Source: Methylobacterium gnaphalii (GTDB taxonomy: Bacteria > Pseudomonadota > Alphaproteobacteria > Rhizobiales > Beijerinckiaceae). From it: a stretch of DNA of 64,000 nt. The position numbers and the translations under genes were made by a program. Positions 37,738 to 44,481 of the stretch are shown here, in pieces (positions within the stretch are counted from its first letter, which is position 1; every line of letters starts with the position of its first letter). The stretch lies in the NCBI RefSeq assembly GCF_007992215.1, contig NZ_BJZV01000012.1, forward strand, positions 101,444 through 165,443, in the 5' to 3' direction. Below the pieces are notes generated by a model. The model was not told where the DNA came from, ran no database searches, and saw nothing but the letters and a program-made list of their open reading frames with translations.

Positions 37738-40143
37738 ATGCCGGAGGCGGTTTCCGCTTCCCTGGCCGCGCGCGTGCGCGCCGATACGATCCTTGGGATC
37801 CGGCGACAGCGCAGCGCAGCCGATGAGCGGATGGAGCGGGCCGAGACCTGGCTGCGCATCGCCGTGCCGGGCATGCTGGCGGGCTTCCTGCTCTGCCTGC
37901 TCGCCGTCATCACCCTGCACCTTCGCCTGCAGCACGCCGAGGCCGTGCGCACGGCCCATGTCGAGATCGAGGGCTTGGCACGGCTGACCGCCGCGGCCTT
38001 CGGCGAGAGCAACCTGGTCGGTGACGCCGCTCGCACCTCGGCACAGGACCGCCTCCATGCGCTGATGCCTGCCGGCGCGCAGGGGGGCCGTCAGGTCTTC
38101 GTCGCGGGTCGAGACGACCGGATCGTCGCCGCTTATCCGGCTCCGATCCGCCTGCCATCGACCCTGACCGCCGTGCTTGGGCCCGACCAAGCCATCGGCG
38201 CGCTCGCCGAGTCCGCCGGTGCGATGATCATGCGGCTTGCCGACGGCGCCGAGGTGATCGCCGCCGTTCACAGCCTGCCCAATAATTCCGGGCAGGTCGC
38301 GGTGATCCGCCCCGTCGCTCACGTGACGGCGGCATGGTGGGAGCGGCTCTGCACGCTGGCCGTATTGTTCGGTGCGACCACGCTGGTCGTGGCCGGCATC
38401 GGCACCGCCTACACGCTCCAGAGCCGCCGCGCGCGCGCCTCCGACCGGGTTTGCGAGGAGGTCCGCCGCCGGCTCGACACCGCTCTCGGACGCGGCCGTT
38501 GCGGCCTGTGGGACTGGGACATCCCGCGCGGCGAGATCTTCTGGTCGGATTCGATGTACGCCATGCTCGGCTACCCGGCCGAGAAGGGCCTGCTCTCCTT
38601 CGGCGATGTCAACGATCTGGTGCATCCCGACGACGGCGACCTCTACAGCCTCGCCCGCCAGCTCGCCGCCACCGATTCGACCATCGACCACGAGTTCCGC
38701 ATGCGCGGCGCCTCCGGCGACTGGATCTGGCTGCGCACCCGCGCCGAAATCGTCCACGACGAGGCCGACGGCAGCCGCCACCTCGTCGGCATCGCCGTCG
38801 ACGTCACCGAGCAGCGCCGCCTCGCCGAATCCAACGCCACCGCCGACATGCGCCTGCGCGATGCGGTCGAGGCGATCTCCGAGGCCTTTGTGCTCTGGGA
38901 CGACGCCAATCGCCTCGTCCTGTGCAACTCGAAATTCCGGGACCTGCACGCACTCTCGGCGGAGGATGCTCAGCCGGGCCGACGCTACGCGGACATCATG
39001 GGCCGCGGCGTGCTGCCGCCGGTGCGCCGGGAAGTGCCCGATATCGGCCGCGTCAGCCCCCAGGATCATGCATTCTCCGCACGCACGCTTGAGGTAGAGC
39101 TGACAGACGGGCGCTGGCTCCAGGTCTCGGAGCGACGCACCAAGGACGGTGGCTACGTCTCGGTCGGCACCGACATCACGGGGCTGAAACGTCAGCAGGA
39201 AAAGCTCGTCGTCTCCGAGCGCGAGCTCCTCGCCACGGTGAAGGATCTCAAGCGGTCCCGCCGCGCCCTCGAAATCCAGACCCACCAGCTCGCCGAACTC
39301 GCCGAGCAGCACCTCGACCAGAAGGCCAAGGCCGAAATCGCCAACCAGGCGAAGTCGGAATTCCTCGCCAATATGAGCCACGAGCTGCGGACGCCGCTCA
39401 ATGCCATCATGGGCTTCGCAGACCTCATGGAGAACGAGGTCTATGGCCGCCTCGGCGATGCCCGCTACGTCGGCTATTGCCAGGACATCCAGGAGAGCGG
39501 CACCTACCTGCTCTCCGTCATCGACGACATCCTCCATATGGCCCGTATCGAGGCCAAGCGCGTCAGCCTGGACCGCCGCGAGATCGCCGCCGTGAATGCC
39601 GTGCGCGATGCCGTCAAGCTGGTCGAGCTCGCCGCCCAATCCAAGGGCGTCGCCCTGCGCGTCGAGATGCAGCCGAACCTGCGTCTGCTCGCCGACGAGC
39701 GCGCGCTGATCCAGATCCTCGGCAACGTGCTGCAGAACGCGGTGAAGTTCACGCCGTCCGGCGGGCGTGTCCTGGTGCGGGGACGCAGTTGCGGCACCTT
39801 CATCCACCTCTTCGTCGAGGATAGCGGGATCGGCATTCCGAAGAGCGCGCTCGACAAGATCGGCAAGCCCTTCGAGCAGGTCGAGAACAACCTCACCCGC
39901 AGCCATCGCGGCTCGGGTCTCGGCCTCGCCATCGCCCGCTCGACGGCGGAACTGCATGGCGGGAGCCTGCGCATCCGCTCCGATATCGGCGTCGGCACGA
40001 TCGTCATGGTGCGCCTGCCGGCTCCGACGCCGGAGCGCCTCGCCGCGCTCACACGGCCCGGTGCCGAGGCTACGCTCGACTCGCTCCGCCTCGCTTCCGG
40101 CGCCACGCAACGGCCGGACGGCAGGGCCGCCGCAGCCGGCTGA
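37738..40143 (+). CDS. Membrane-bound PAS sensor histidine kinase
   Basis: An 801-residue hybrid-less kinase. Two membrane segments (about residues 40-62 and 205-230) bracket a periplasmic sensor of about 140 residues. Two PAS domains follow ([40 protein letters not shown]), then a coiled coil, the HisKA box with phospho-His in [20 protein letters not shown], and a HATPase with [26 protein letters not shown] and [11 protein letters not shown]. The HisKA/HATPase wording resembles the PleC/PdhS cell-cycle kinases. No response regulator is adjacent; the HD-GYP gene upstream may be functionally linked. Start at ATG 37738; GTG 37696 is possible. Confidence 0.9.
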   Translation: MPEAVSASLAARVRADTILGIRRQRSAADERMERAETWLRIAVPGMLAGFLLCLLAVITLHLRLQHAEAVRTAHVEIEGLARLTAAAFGESNLVGDAARTSAQDRLHALMPAGAQGGRQVFVAGRDDRIVAAYPAPIRLPSTLTAVLGPDQAIGALAESAGAMIMRLADGAEVIAAVHSLPNNSGQVAVIRPVAHVTAAWWERLCTLAVLFGATTLVVAGIGTAYTLQSRRARASDRVCEEVRRRLDTALGRGRCGLWDWDIPRGEIFWSDSMYAMLGYPAEKGLLSFGDVNDLVHPDDGDLYSLARQLAATDSTIDHEFRMRGASGDWIWLRTRAEIVHDEADGSRHLVGIAVDVTEQRRLAESNATADMRLRDAVEAISEAFVLWDDANRLVLCNSKFRDLHALSAEDAQPGRRYADIMGRGVLPPVRREVPDIGRVSPQDHAFSARTLEVELTDGRWLQVSERRTKDGGYVSVGTDITGLKRQQEKLVVSERELLATVKDLKRSRRALEIQTHQLAELAEQHLDQKAKAEIANQAKSEFLANMSHELRTPLNAIMGFADLMENEVYGRLGDARYVGYCQDIQESGTYLLSVIDDILHMARIEAKRVSLDRREIAAVNAVRDAVKLVELAAQSKGVALRVEMQPNLRLLADERALIQILGNVLQNAVKFTPSGGRVLVRGRSCGTFIHLFVEDSGIGIPKSALDKIGKPFEQVENNLTRSHRGSGLGLAIARSTAELHGGSLRIRSDIGVGTIVMVRLPAPTPERLAALTRPGAEATLDSLRLASGATQRPDGRAAAAG

Positions 40144-40149
40144 GATCCG

Positions 40150-40164
40150 TTAGAATTGGTCTAA
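40150..40164. promoter_or_regulatory. Irr-type iron control element (ICE-like box) upstream of dps
   Basis: TTAGA-ATTGG-TCTAA, a perfect 5-bp inverted repeat with a 5-bp spacer. This is the geometry of the Irr box known in Rhizobiales (consensus near TTTAGAA-N-TTCTAAA). It lies 137 bp before the dps ATG. Irr is the haem-linked iron regulator of these bacteria and is known to control iron-storage genes; binding here is inferred. Confidence 0.6.
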
Positions 40165-40301
40165 GCTGCCCATTTCGTGCAGCCCGGCCATGCAGAGGGG
40201 AACCATCGGTACTGCCGCTCATTCATCGGGCATGAAGCGCTACGCTCCGGGACGAGCGGGCGTTGCACAGCCCTTCACGGCAACCGAACGGAGTTCGTTT
40301 C

Positions 40302-40832
40302 ATGGCCAAGGCCAAGCCCCTGCGCGTCGCCAGCGACCGCCTCAACACGCCGACCGATCTCGATCCGGCGGATACCAAGAAGATCGCCGAGGGCCTCACG
40401 GTCCTGCTGTCGGACCTGTTCGCGCTCTACATCAAGACGAAGAACTTCCACTGGCACGTCAGCGGCCCGAATTTCCGCGACTATCACCTGCTGCTCGACG
40501 AGCAGAGCCAGCAGATCTTCGCGATCATCGACGCTGTGGGCGAGCGCGCCCGCAAGATCGGCGGCACGACGCTGCGCTCCCTCGGCCAGGCCGAGAAGCT
40601 GAAGCGGGTGCCGGACAACAACGCCGACTATGTCTCGCCGCTCGACATGCTCAAGGAGCTGCGGGACGACAACCGCAACCTCACCGCCAACATGCGTGAG
40701 CTGCACGCGATCACCGACGAGGCCAACGACGTCTCCACGACCAGCCTGCTGGAGGAGTGGATCGACCAGTCCGAGGAGCGCACCTGGTTCCTCTACGAGT
40801 CGACGCGCGACGCCAGCGAGGGTGGCCACTGA
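40302..40832 (+). CDS. dps: Dps-type DNA-protecting ferritin-like protein
   Basis: A 176-residue protein of the Dps/miniferritin family that stores iron, consumes hydrogen peroxide and compacts DNA. The ferroxidase ligands appear in KNFHWHVSGPNFRDYHLLLD followed by EQSQ, and the four-helix bundle is complete. The ATG at 40302 gives the basic N-terminus MAKAKPLRVAS expected for DNA contact. An Irr-like box lies upstream and a strong terminator follows 24 bp after the stop, so it is probably a single-gene iron- and stress-regulated unit. Confidence 0.95.
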   Translation: MAKAKPLRVASDRLNTPTDLDPADTKKIAEGLTVLLSDLFALYIKTKNFHWHVSGPNFRDYHLLLDEQSQQIFAIIDAVGERARKIGGTTLRSLGQAEKLKRVPDNNADYVSPLDMLKELRDDNRNLTANMRELHAITDEANDVSTTSLLEEWIDQSEERTWFLYESTRDASEGGH

Positions 40833-40855
40833 GCCACCTCTGCCTCACGGCAGAA

Positions 40856-40896
40856 CACGAAAAACCCCGCATCGCAGGATGCGGGGTTTTTTCGTG
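40856..40896. terminator. Bidirectional terminator between dps and the 65-residue protein gene
   Basis: CCCCGCATC (40865-40873) and GATGCGGGG (40878-40886) form a nine-pair stem with a GCAG loop, flanked by A5 on the left and T6 on the right, so it can end transcripts from both convergent genes. Confidence 0.92.
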
Positions 40897-40917
40897 CGGC
40901 GGGGCCGAGGAGCGGGA

Positions 40918-41115
40918 TCAGGCCGCCGCTTCGATCTCGTCCTCGCGCACGGCACGCTCGGCGGCGCCGGAGCGGATGCGATAGGAGACCTCGCCCGAGG
41001 CGTCGGCCGGCATCAGGCGGACGACCTCGGCGATCTCGCCGAAGCCGGTCTTGTCGTTGCTGGGGATCGGCCCGAGGCGCTTCACCTGCTGGCCGAGCTT
41101 GAACTTGTGGGACAT
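40918..41115 (-). CDS. 65-residue conserved-looking protein, function unknown
   Basis: MSHKFKLGQQVKRLGPIPSN begins a small soluble protein with an apparent beta-rich, SH3-like pattern (GQxVKR, FGEIAEVVRLMP, YRIRSG) and an acidic tail. AGGAGG seven bases before the ATG at 41115 supports the start. No catalytic motif. It lies 37 bp after the DUF6481-like gene in the same direction, so the two are probably one operon. I do not know its function. Confidence 0.75.
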   Translation of the reverse strand: MSHKFKLGQQVKRLGPIPSNDKTGFGEIAEVVRLMPADASGEVSYRIRSGAAERAVREDEIEAAA

Positions 41116-41152
41116 GACGTCCTCCTGGTCTCGTAGGGTCGGTGCGCCGCGC

Positions 41153-41521
41153 TCAGCGGCGCAGCTTGATCTTGGCCTTGCGGGCCGCGTAGCGCGCATC
41201 GCGCTCGGCCTTCTGGGCGGCCTGCTGAGCGCGGGCGCGCTCGGCGGCGGCCTCGAGCTCGGCGGCCTTGCGGGCGACCTCGGCCAGGCGGGCAGCCTCG
41301 GCCTCGGCAGCCTTGCGCTCTTCCTCGGCGATGCGGGCGAGCTCGCGCTCCTCCGCGCGGGCGGCACGGGCCTCGGCGATGGCCTTGCGCTCGGCGCTGC
41401 GGGCGATCACGGCCGGATCGTCGGCACTGGGGCGCTGGCGGAAGCGCTCCACCATGGCCGCGCGGGCCTTCTGCTGGGCGGAGAGACGGTCGTCGAGGGC
41501 GTTCTGGTTGATGAAGCTCAC
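41153..41521 (-). CDS. DUF6481-like coiled-coil protein
   Basis: A 122-residue protein beginning SFINQNALDDRLSAQQKARA with RPSADDPAVIARSAERKAIA, then a long Ala/Glu/Arg coiled coil and a basic end ARYAARKAKIKLRR. This pattern (RPxADDPxVxxRxAER followed by a charged helix and a YAARKxR tail) is that of the DUF6481 family, often found beside cold-shock genes in alphaproteobacteria. GTG start at 41521 with AGGA six bases upstream; the open frame upstream is the shadow of the csp gene. Role unknown, possibly RNA or ribosome-related given the basic end. Confidence 0.7.
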   Translation of the reverse strand: MSFINQNALDDRLSAQQKARAAMVERFRQRPSADDPAVIARSAERKAIAEARAARAEERELARIAEEERKAAEAEAARLAEVARKAAELEAAAERARAQQAAQKAERDARYAARKAKIKLRR

Positions 41522-41587
41522 GTAGGGTCCTAGCTGCGACCGCGGCCCCGATGGCCCGGCCTGGATACGATGCGGTTGGACAAACGA

Positions 41588-41613
41588 AGAAGCCGCCCCG
41601 GAGGGAGCGGCTT
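41588..41613 (-). terminator. Hairpin 3' of the first csp gene
   Basis: GAAGCCGCCCC (41588-41598) and GGAGCGGCTTC (41603-41613) form an eleven-pair stem with one G-U pair, 24 bp past the csp stop on the minus strand. A weak poly-T tail; likely terminator. Confidence 0.65.
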
Positions 41614-41636
41614 CAGACACGGTGGTCGAGGCGGGC

Positions 41637-41846
41637 TCAGGCGGCCTGGAGATTGCCAGCCGATTCCTTGCCGGAGCGACGGTCGGTCTCCAGCTCGTAG
41701 GAGATCTTCTGGCCCTCGACGAGGTTGCGGAAGCCAGCGCGCTCCACGGCGGAGATGTGCACGAAAACGTCCTTGGAATTGTCATCCGGCTGGATGAAGC
41801 CGTAGCCCTTGGTCTCGTTGAACCACTTGACGGTGCCGGTAGCCAT
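41637..41846 (-). CDS. Cold-shock domain protein (copy 1)
   Basis: A 69-residue CspA-family RNA-binding protein with RNP1 KGYGFI and RNP2 DVFVHI. It binds single-stranded RNA/DNA and unwinds RNA structure. It is 86 percent or so identical by eye to the second copy at 42550-42759, differing mainly at KGY/KGF, NSK/GGQ and in the C-terminal third. Its upstream leader shares a block of about 75 bp with the other copy (see 41918-41992). Preceded by its own promoter region and followed by a hairpin. Confidence 0.95.
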   Translation of the reverse strand: MATGTVKWFNETKGYGFIQPDDNSKDVFVHISAVERAGFRNLVEGQKISYELETDRRSGKESAGNLQAA

Positions 41847-42211
41847 AAATCTCGTTCCTGTCACTTCGCAGGTAATTATGCATAGTCGTTCAACCGCTTT
41901 GCAGCGGTGAACCCTTCGATACCGATAGAAGACGAGAAATTCCGAACCGCCCTGCGAAGGCGTCACGGCCCAAAATCCGGGCTTAGATCGATGCCGCTTA
42001 AGTAAACCTTTCTCGCCTTCGCGGCAAGGGTGGCCGGAAAATTGAGCGAAACCGGCTCCAGAATTAATCGGCACTTCGCCGGCCCGGGCGTGTTATATAC
42101 CGGTACCCTCTGCGCAATTCGGTGCCTTGGGCAACCACGGGGCCGGCAGCTCATGCCGCCCCTCATCCTCGCGTGCCGCGCCGCCGCGGCAAGCCGCTCA
42201 GAGGACATCGC
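41847..42211. other. Intergenic region between csp copy 1 and the 64-residue protein gene
   Basis: Holds the csp leader block (41918-41992) and, from about 42000, the promoter region for the divergent gene at 42212. Nothing else convincing was seen. Confidence 0.55.
41918..41992 (-). promoter_or_regulatory. Leader/promoter block shared with the second csp gene
   Basis: This 75-bp stretch, 72-146 bp upstream of the first csp ATG, matches the stretch at 42824-42900 in order: GATACCGATAG, CCGCCCTGCGAAGG, GTCACG, TCCGG and AGATCGAT. The order and spacing are nearly kept while the rest of the leaders has diverged. Could be a structured 5' untranslated region or a promoter element. Confidence 0.65.
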
Positions 42212-42406
42212 ATGGCACATAACAGCTCCAGCGGGCGCACCCCCGGCCTCTCGATGGCCGAGTTCAACGCCCGCGCGAAAAAGGTGGCTGCGGCCACCGG
42301 CGAGATCGAGAAGGGCGAGACGCGCCGCGCCACCCCGTCCCGCTTCCGCCGCGACAACAGGCCCGCTGCGCCGAAGGCCGAGGAGACCAGCGAGTCCGAG
42401 ACCTGA
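42212..42406 (+). CDS. 64-residue basic, probably disordered protein
   Basis: MAHNSSSGRTPGLSMAEFNA begins a small polar protein with a short amphipathic helix (AEFNARAKKVAAATGEIEKG) and a Pro/Arg-rich tail. AGAGGA lies six bases before the ATG at 42212. A bidirectional terminator follows 73 bp after the stop. It sits between the two csp genes and may belong to the same stress set; no family is recognised. Confidence 0.65.
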   Translation: MAHNSSSGRTPGLSMAEFNARAKKVAAATGEIEKGETRRATPSRFRRDNRPAAPKAEETSESET

Positions 42407-42479
42407 GCACGTCCTCTCCCTCGACGGGGAAGGGTTCGGGCCGCTGCGCGTCCCGTCGCGCACAGAACCGACGCGAACG

Positions 42480-42508
42480 AAAAAAGCCGCTCCCGTGGGA
42501 GCGGCTTT
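42480..42508. terminator. Bidirectional terminator before the second csp gene
   Basis: AAAGCCGCTCCC (42482-42493) and GGGAGCGGCTTT (42497-42508) form a twelve-pair stem with a three-base loop; A6 precedes it. It serves the 64-residue gene on the plus strand and the csp gene on the minus strand. Confidence 0.9.
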
Positions 42509-42549
42509 CTCATGTCCGGCCGGGCATCGAACGGCCCGGCTCAGGCGCC

Positions 42550-42759
42550 TCAGGCGGCCTGGAGTTGGCCCGCGGCCTTCTTGCCGGAGCGCTTGTCCGT
42601 CTCGAGCTCGAACGAGATCTTCTGGCCCTCGATGAGGTTGCGCATGCCGGCGCGCTCGACGGCGGAGATGTGCACGAACACGTCCTGCCCGCCGTCATCC
42701 GGCTGGATGAAGCCGAAGCCCTTCGTCTCGTTGAACCACTTTACAGTGCCGGTCGCCAT
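42550..42759 (-). CDS. Cold-shock domain protein (copy 2)
   Basis: A 69-residue CspA-family protein with RNP1 KGFGFI and RNP2 DVFVHI, starting [20 protein letters not shown]. Close paralogue of the copy at 41637-41846; the two genes flank a small gene and point the same way, as expected from local duplication. The leader upstream (42824-42900) keeps a 75-bp block in common with copy 1, so the two may share a regulatory mechanism. Confidence 0.95.
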   Translation of the reverse strand: MATGTVKWFNETKGFGFIQPDDGGQDVFVHISAVERAGMRNLIEGQKISFELETDKRSGKKAAGQLQAA

Positions 42760-43088
42760 GTCAGTCCTTGGTCTTCGCAGGCTTGTCGAGTGGAGAGCAC
42801 TCCGCGCGGACGCGAAGGGCCGGAGATACCGATAGGGGTGGAAACGACGGGGCCGCCCTGCGAAGGAGTCACGACCCGGAAAGTCCGGCCACAGATCGAT
42901 CAAGAGGACATGGGGTCGGGGGGCGGGATGGCAAGGCGGCCAACCCCTACCGCATCTGGGACGACGCCGAGCGGAGGCCGCGAAGACGCGCTCCCGTCAT
43001 CGCCCGATGGTGAGGGTATTCCCTCGCAGCCTGCTCATACCGGCACTCCGGGTCGAGGCTTGTGAAACAGGACCGCGATCCTTGCGTC
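42760..43088. other. Intergenic region between csp copy 2 and the LysR gene
   Basis: Contains the csp leader block. The remaining 42901-43088 has short open frames on the plus strand without a ribosome binding site; I see no supported gene. Confidence 0.5.
42824..42900 (-). promoter_or_regulatory. Leader/promoter block shared with the first csp gene
   Basis: Counterpart of 41918-41992; it lies 65-141 bp upstream of the ATG of copy 2. Conserved pieces: GATACCGATAG, CCGCCCTGCGAAGG, GTCACG, TCCGG, AGATCGAT. Confidence 0.65.
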
Positions 43089-43940
43089 TCAGGCGCGCGA
43101 CCGCAGCATCGTTTGGACCGCGACTTCGAGTGCTCGTGCGGCGGCGCTCGCCGCCGGGGAGCCGGTGCGCGCGAACATCACGATCTCTGACGGCGGGAGG
43201 TCGGGAAGGCCGAAGCGCGATCCGACATCGCTCATGTGGCCTGAGGCAATGGCACCCATCGGCGCGATGCCGAGCCCTGCTCTCACGGCAGCCAGAAGCG
43301 CCGTGCAACCCCCTCCGACAAAGGCTTCCCGCCACGGTCGGTTGGCTGCATCGAGGCGCTTGATCGCAACGGCTCTCACGCCACAGGTCGGACCGAGCGT
43401 GACCAGCGGGACGGCGTGCCCCAGCGTGACGGCGCTCTCGTCTCCCGATCGCCAACCAAGAGGATCCGTGCCGAGCACCTCGCCATCCGCTCCGCCCGCC
43501 TCACGCCGGATGATGACGGCGTCGAGTTCACCGTCGTCGAAGGAGGCGCGAACGTGCTGGGACGTCCCGCTGCGAAGTTCGATCGCGCTGCTCGATGGGA
43601 GTGCCGCCCGAACGTGGCGGATGACGTGCTCCAGTCCCGTTCCGAGCGCGTGATCGCTGGCTCCGATCGCGAGCCGCATCGTCGGCTCGTCATCGAACCG
43701 TGCGGCCTCGTCGTGCGCCGCCATCAGCGCACGCGCCTTGGTGAGAAACGCGACGCCATCATCGGTCGGCCGAACGTAGCGAGGCGTGCGATCGAGGAGC
43801 TTACGGCCAAGGGCCGTTTCCAGGCCTTTGAGGCGGGCGCTGACCACAGGCTGTACCGTGCCTGCAGCCTCTGCCGCGCGCGTCAGATTGCCGAACTCCA
43901 CGGCAAGAATGAACAGGCGAACTGAAGCGAGATCGAGCAT
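43089..43940 (-). CDS. LysR-family transcriptional regulator
   Basis: A 283-residue regulator. The N-terminal HTH covers about residues 3-62 (LASVRLFILAVEFGNLTRAA, QPVVSARLKGLETALGRKLL, DRTPRYVRPTDDG), followed by a periplasmic-binding-protein-like effector domain from about residue 90. It is divergent from a tautomerase gene; an inverted repeat with 9-bp arms lies only 10-40 bp upstream of its start, as expected for an autoregulated LysR gene that controls its divergent neighbour. The ligand is unknown. Confidence 0.9.
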   Translation of the reverse strand: MLDLASVRLFILAVEFGNLTRAAEAAGTVQPVVSARLKGLETALGRKLLDRTPRYVRPTDDGVAFLTKARALMAAHDEAARFDDEPTMRLAIGASDHALGTGLEHVIRHVRAALPSSSAIELRSGTSQHVRASFDDGELDAVIIRREAGGADGEVLGTDPLGWRSGDESAVTLGHAVPLVTLGPTCGVRAVAIKRLDAANRPWREAFVGGGCTALLAAVRAGLGIAPMGAIASGHMSDVGSRFGLPDLPPSEIVMFARTGSPAASAAARALEVAVQTMLRSRA

Positions 43941-43949
43941 GATACGAAT

Positions 43950-43980
43950 ACGCTATGATGAGAAGTGCATCTCATAGCGT
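43950..43980. promoter_or_regulatory. Operator-like inverted repeat in the LysR-tautomerase gap
   Basis: ACGCTATGA (43950-43958) and TCATAGCGT (43972-43980) are perfect 9-bp inverted arms around 13 bp. The site lies 10 bp before the LysR ATG and 58 bp before the tautomerase ATG; likely the LysR binding site for both promoters. Confidence 0.75.
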
Positions 43981-44038
43981 TACACATTGCTCGGACCAAT
44001 GCGAGATCTCCCGCCGCAACTCATGCCAGGAGGTTTCG

Positions 44039-44443
44039 ATGCCCATGATTACCGTCCGCTACGTCACGGCCTCGCCAAGAGACGATCTCAGGTCCGATAT
44101 CGCCCGGTTGGCCACGAGGCTTGGAGCCGAGAGGCTCGGCAAGGACCCGAACGTCACGGCCGTGCTCGTCGAAGAGGCTGATCCGCAGAGTTGGTTCATC
44201 GCGGGCGAGCGACCGACAGATGCCGGGCTGTCGGCGTTCTGGCTGGATATCAAGATCACGGCCGGGACCAACACGAAGGCCGAGACCACGTCTTTCGTTC
44301 AAGCCGCCTTCGCGGGGATGGGAGAGCTGATCGGCCCGCTGCATGAGGAGTGCTACGTTTACGTGCACGCCGTCGATGGCGACGCTTACGGCTACGGTGG
44401 CCGCACTCAGAACGGCCGTTGGGCGGTTGCGAACCCCGGATAG
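44039..44443 (+). CDS. 4-oxalocrotonate tautomerase-family protein
   Basis: A 134-residue protein whose start MPMITVRY provides the Pro that becomes the catalytic N-terminus after Met removal. AGGAGG lies six bases before the ATG at 44039, fixing this start and keeping Pro at position 2. The length is about twice the 62-residue classical enzyme, consistent with a fused pair or an elongated form (second half begins near FWLDIKITAGTNTKAETT). Probable keto-enol tautomerase of an aromatic or ketoacid substrate; regulated by the divergent LysR protein. Confidence 0.8.
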   Translation: MPMITVRYVTASPRDDLRSDIARLATRLGAERLGKDPNVTAVLVEEADPQSWFIAGERPTDAGLSAFWLDIKITAGTNTKAETTSFVQAAFAGMGELIGPLHEECYVYVHAVDGDAYGYGGRTQNGRWAVANPG

Positions 44444-44481
44444 CGCCATCCGACAAGGACTACCTGGCGGTAGCCCTTCCC

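Noticed and set aside
37549..40110. Long open frame (853 codons) on the minus strand
   Set aside because: Antisense to the histidine kinase, which has full HisKA and HATPase motifs; composition is Arg/Gly/Ala/Asp-rich without domains.
42768..43013. Plus-strand frame of 81 codons between csp copy 2 and LysR
   Set aside because: Crosses the conserved csp leader block and lacks a start signal, although its end ([12 protein letters not shown]) looks faintly protein-like.
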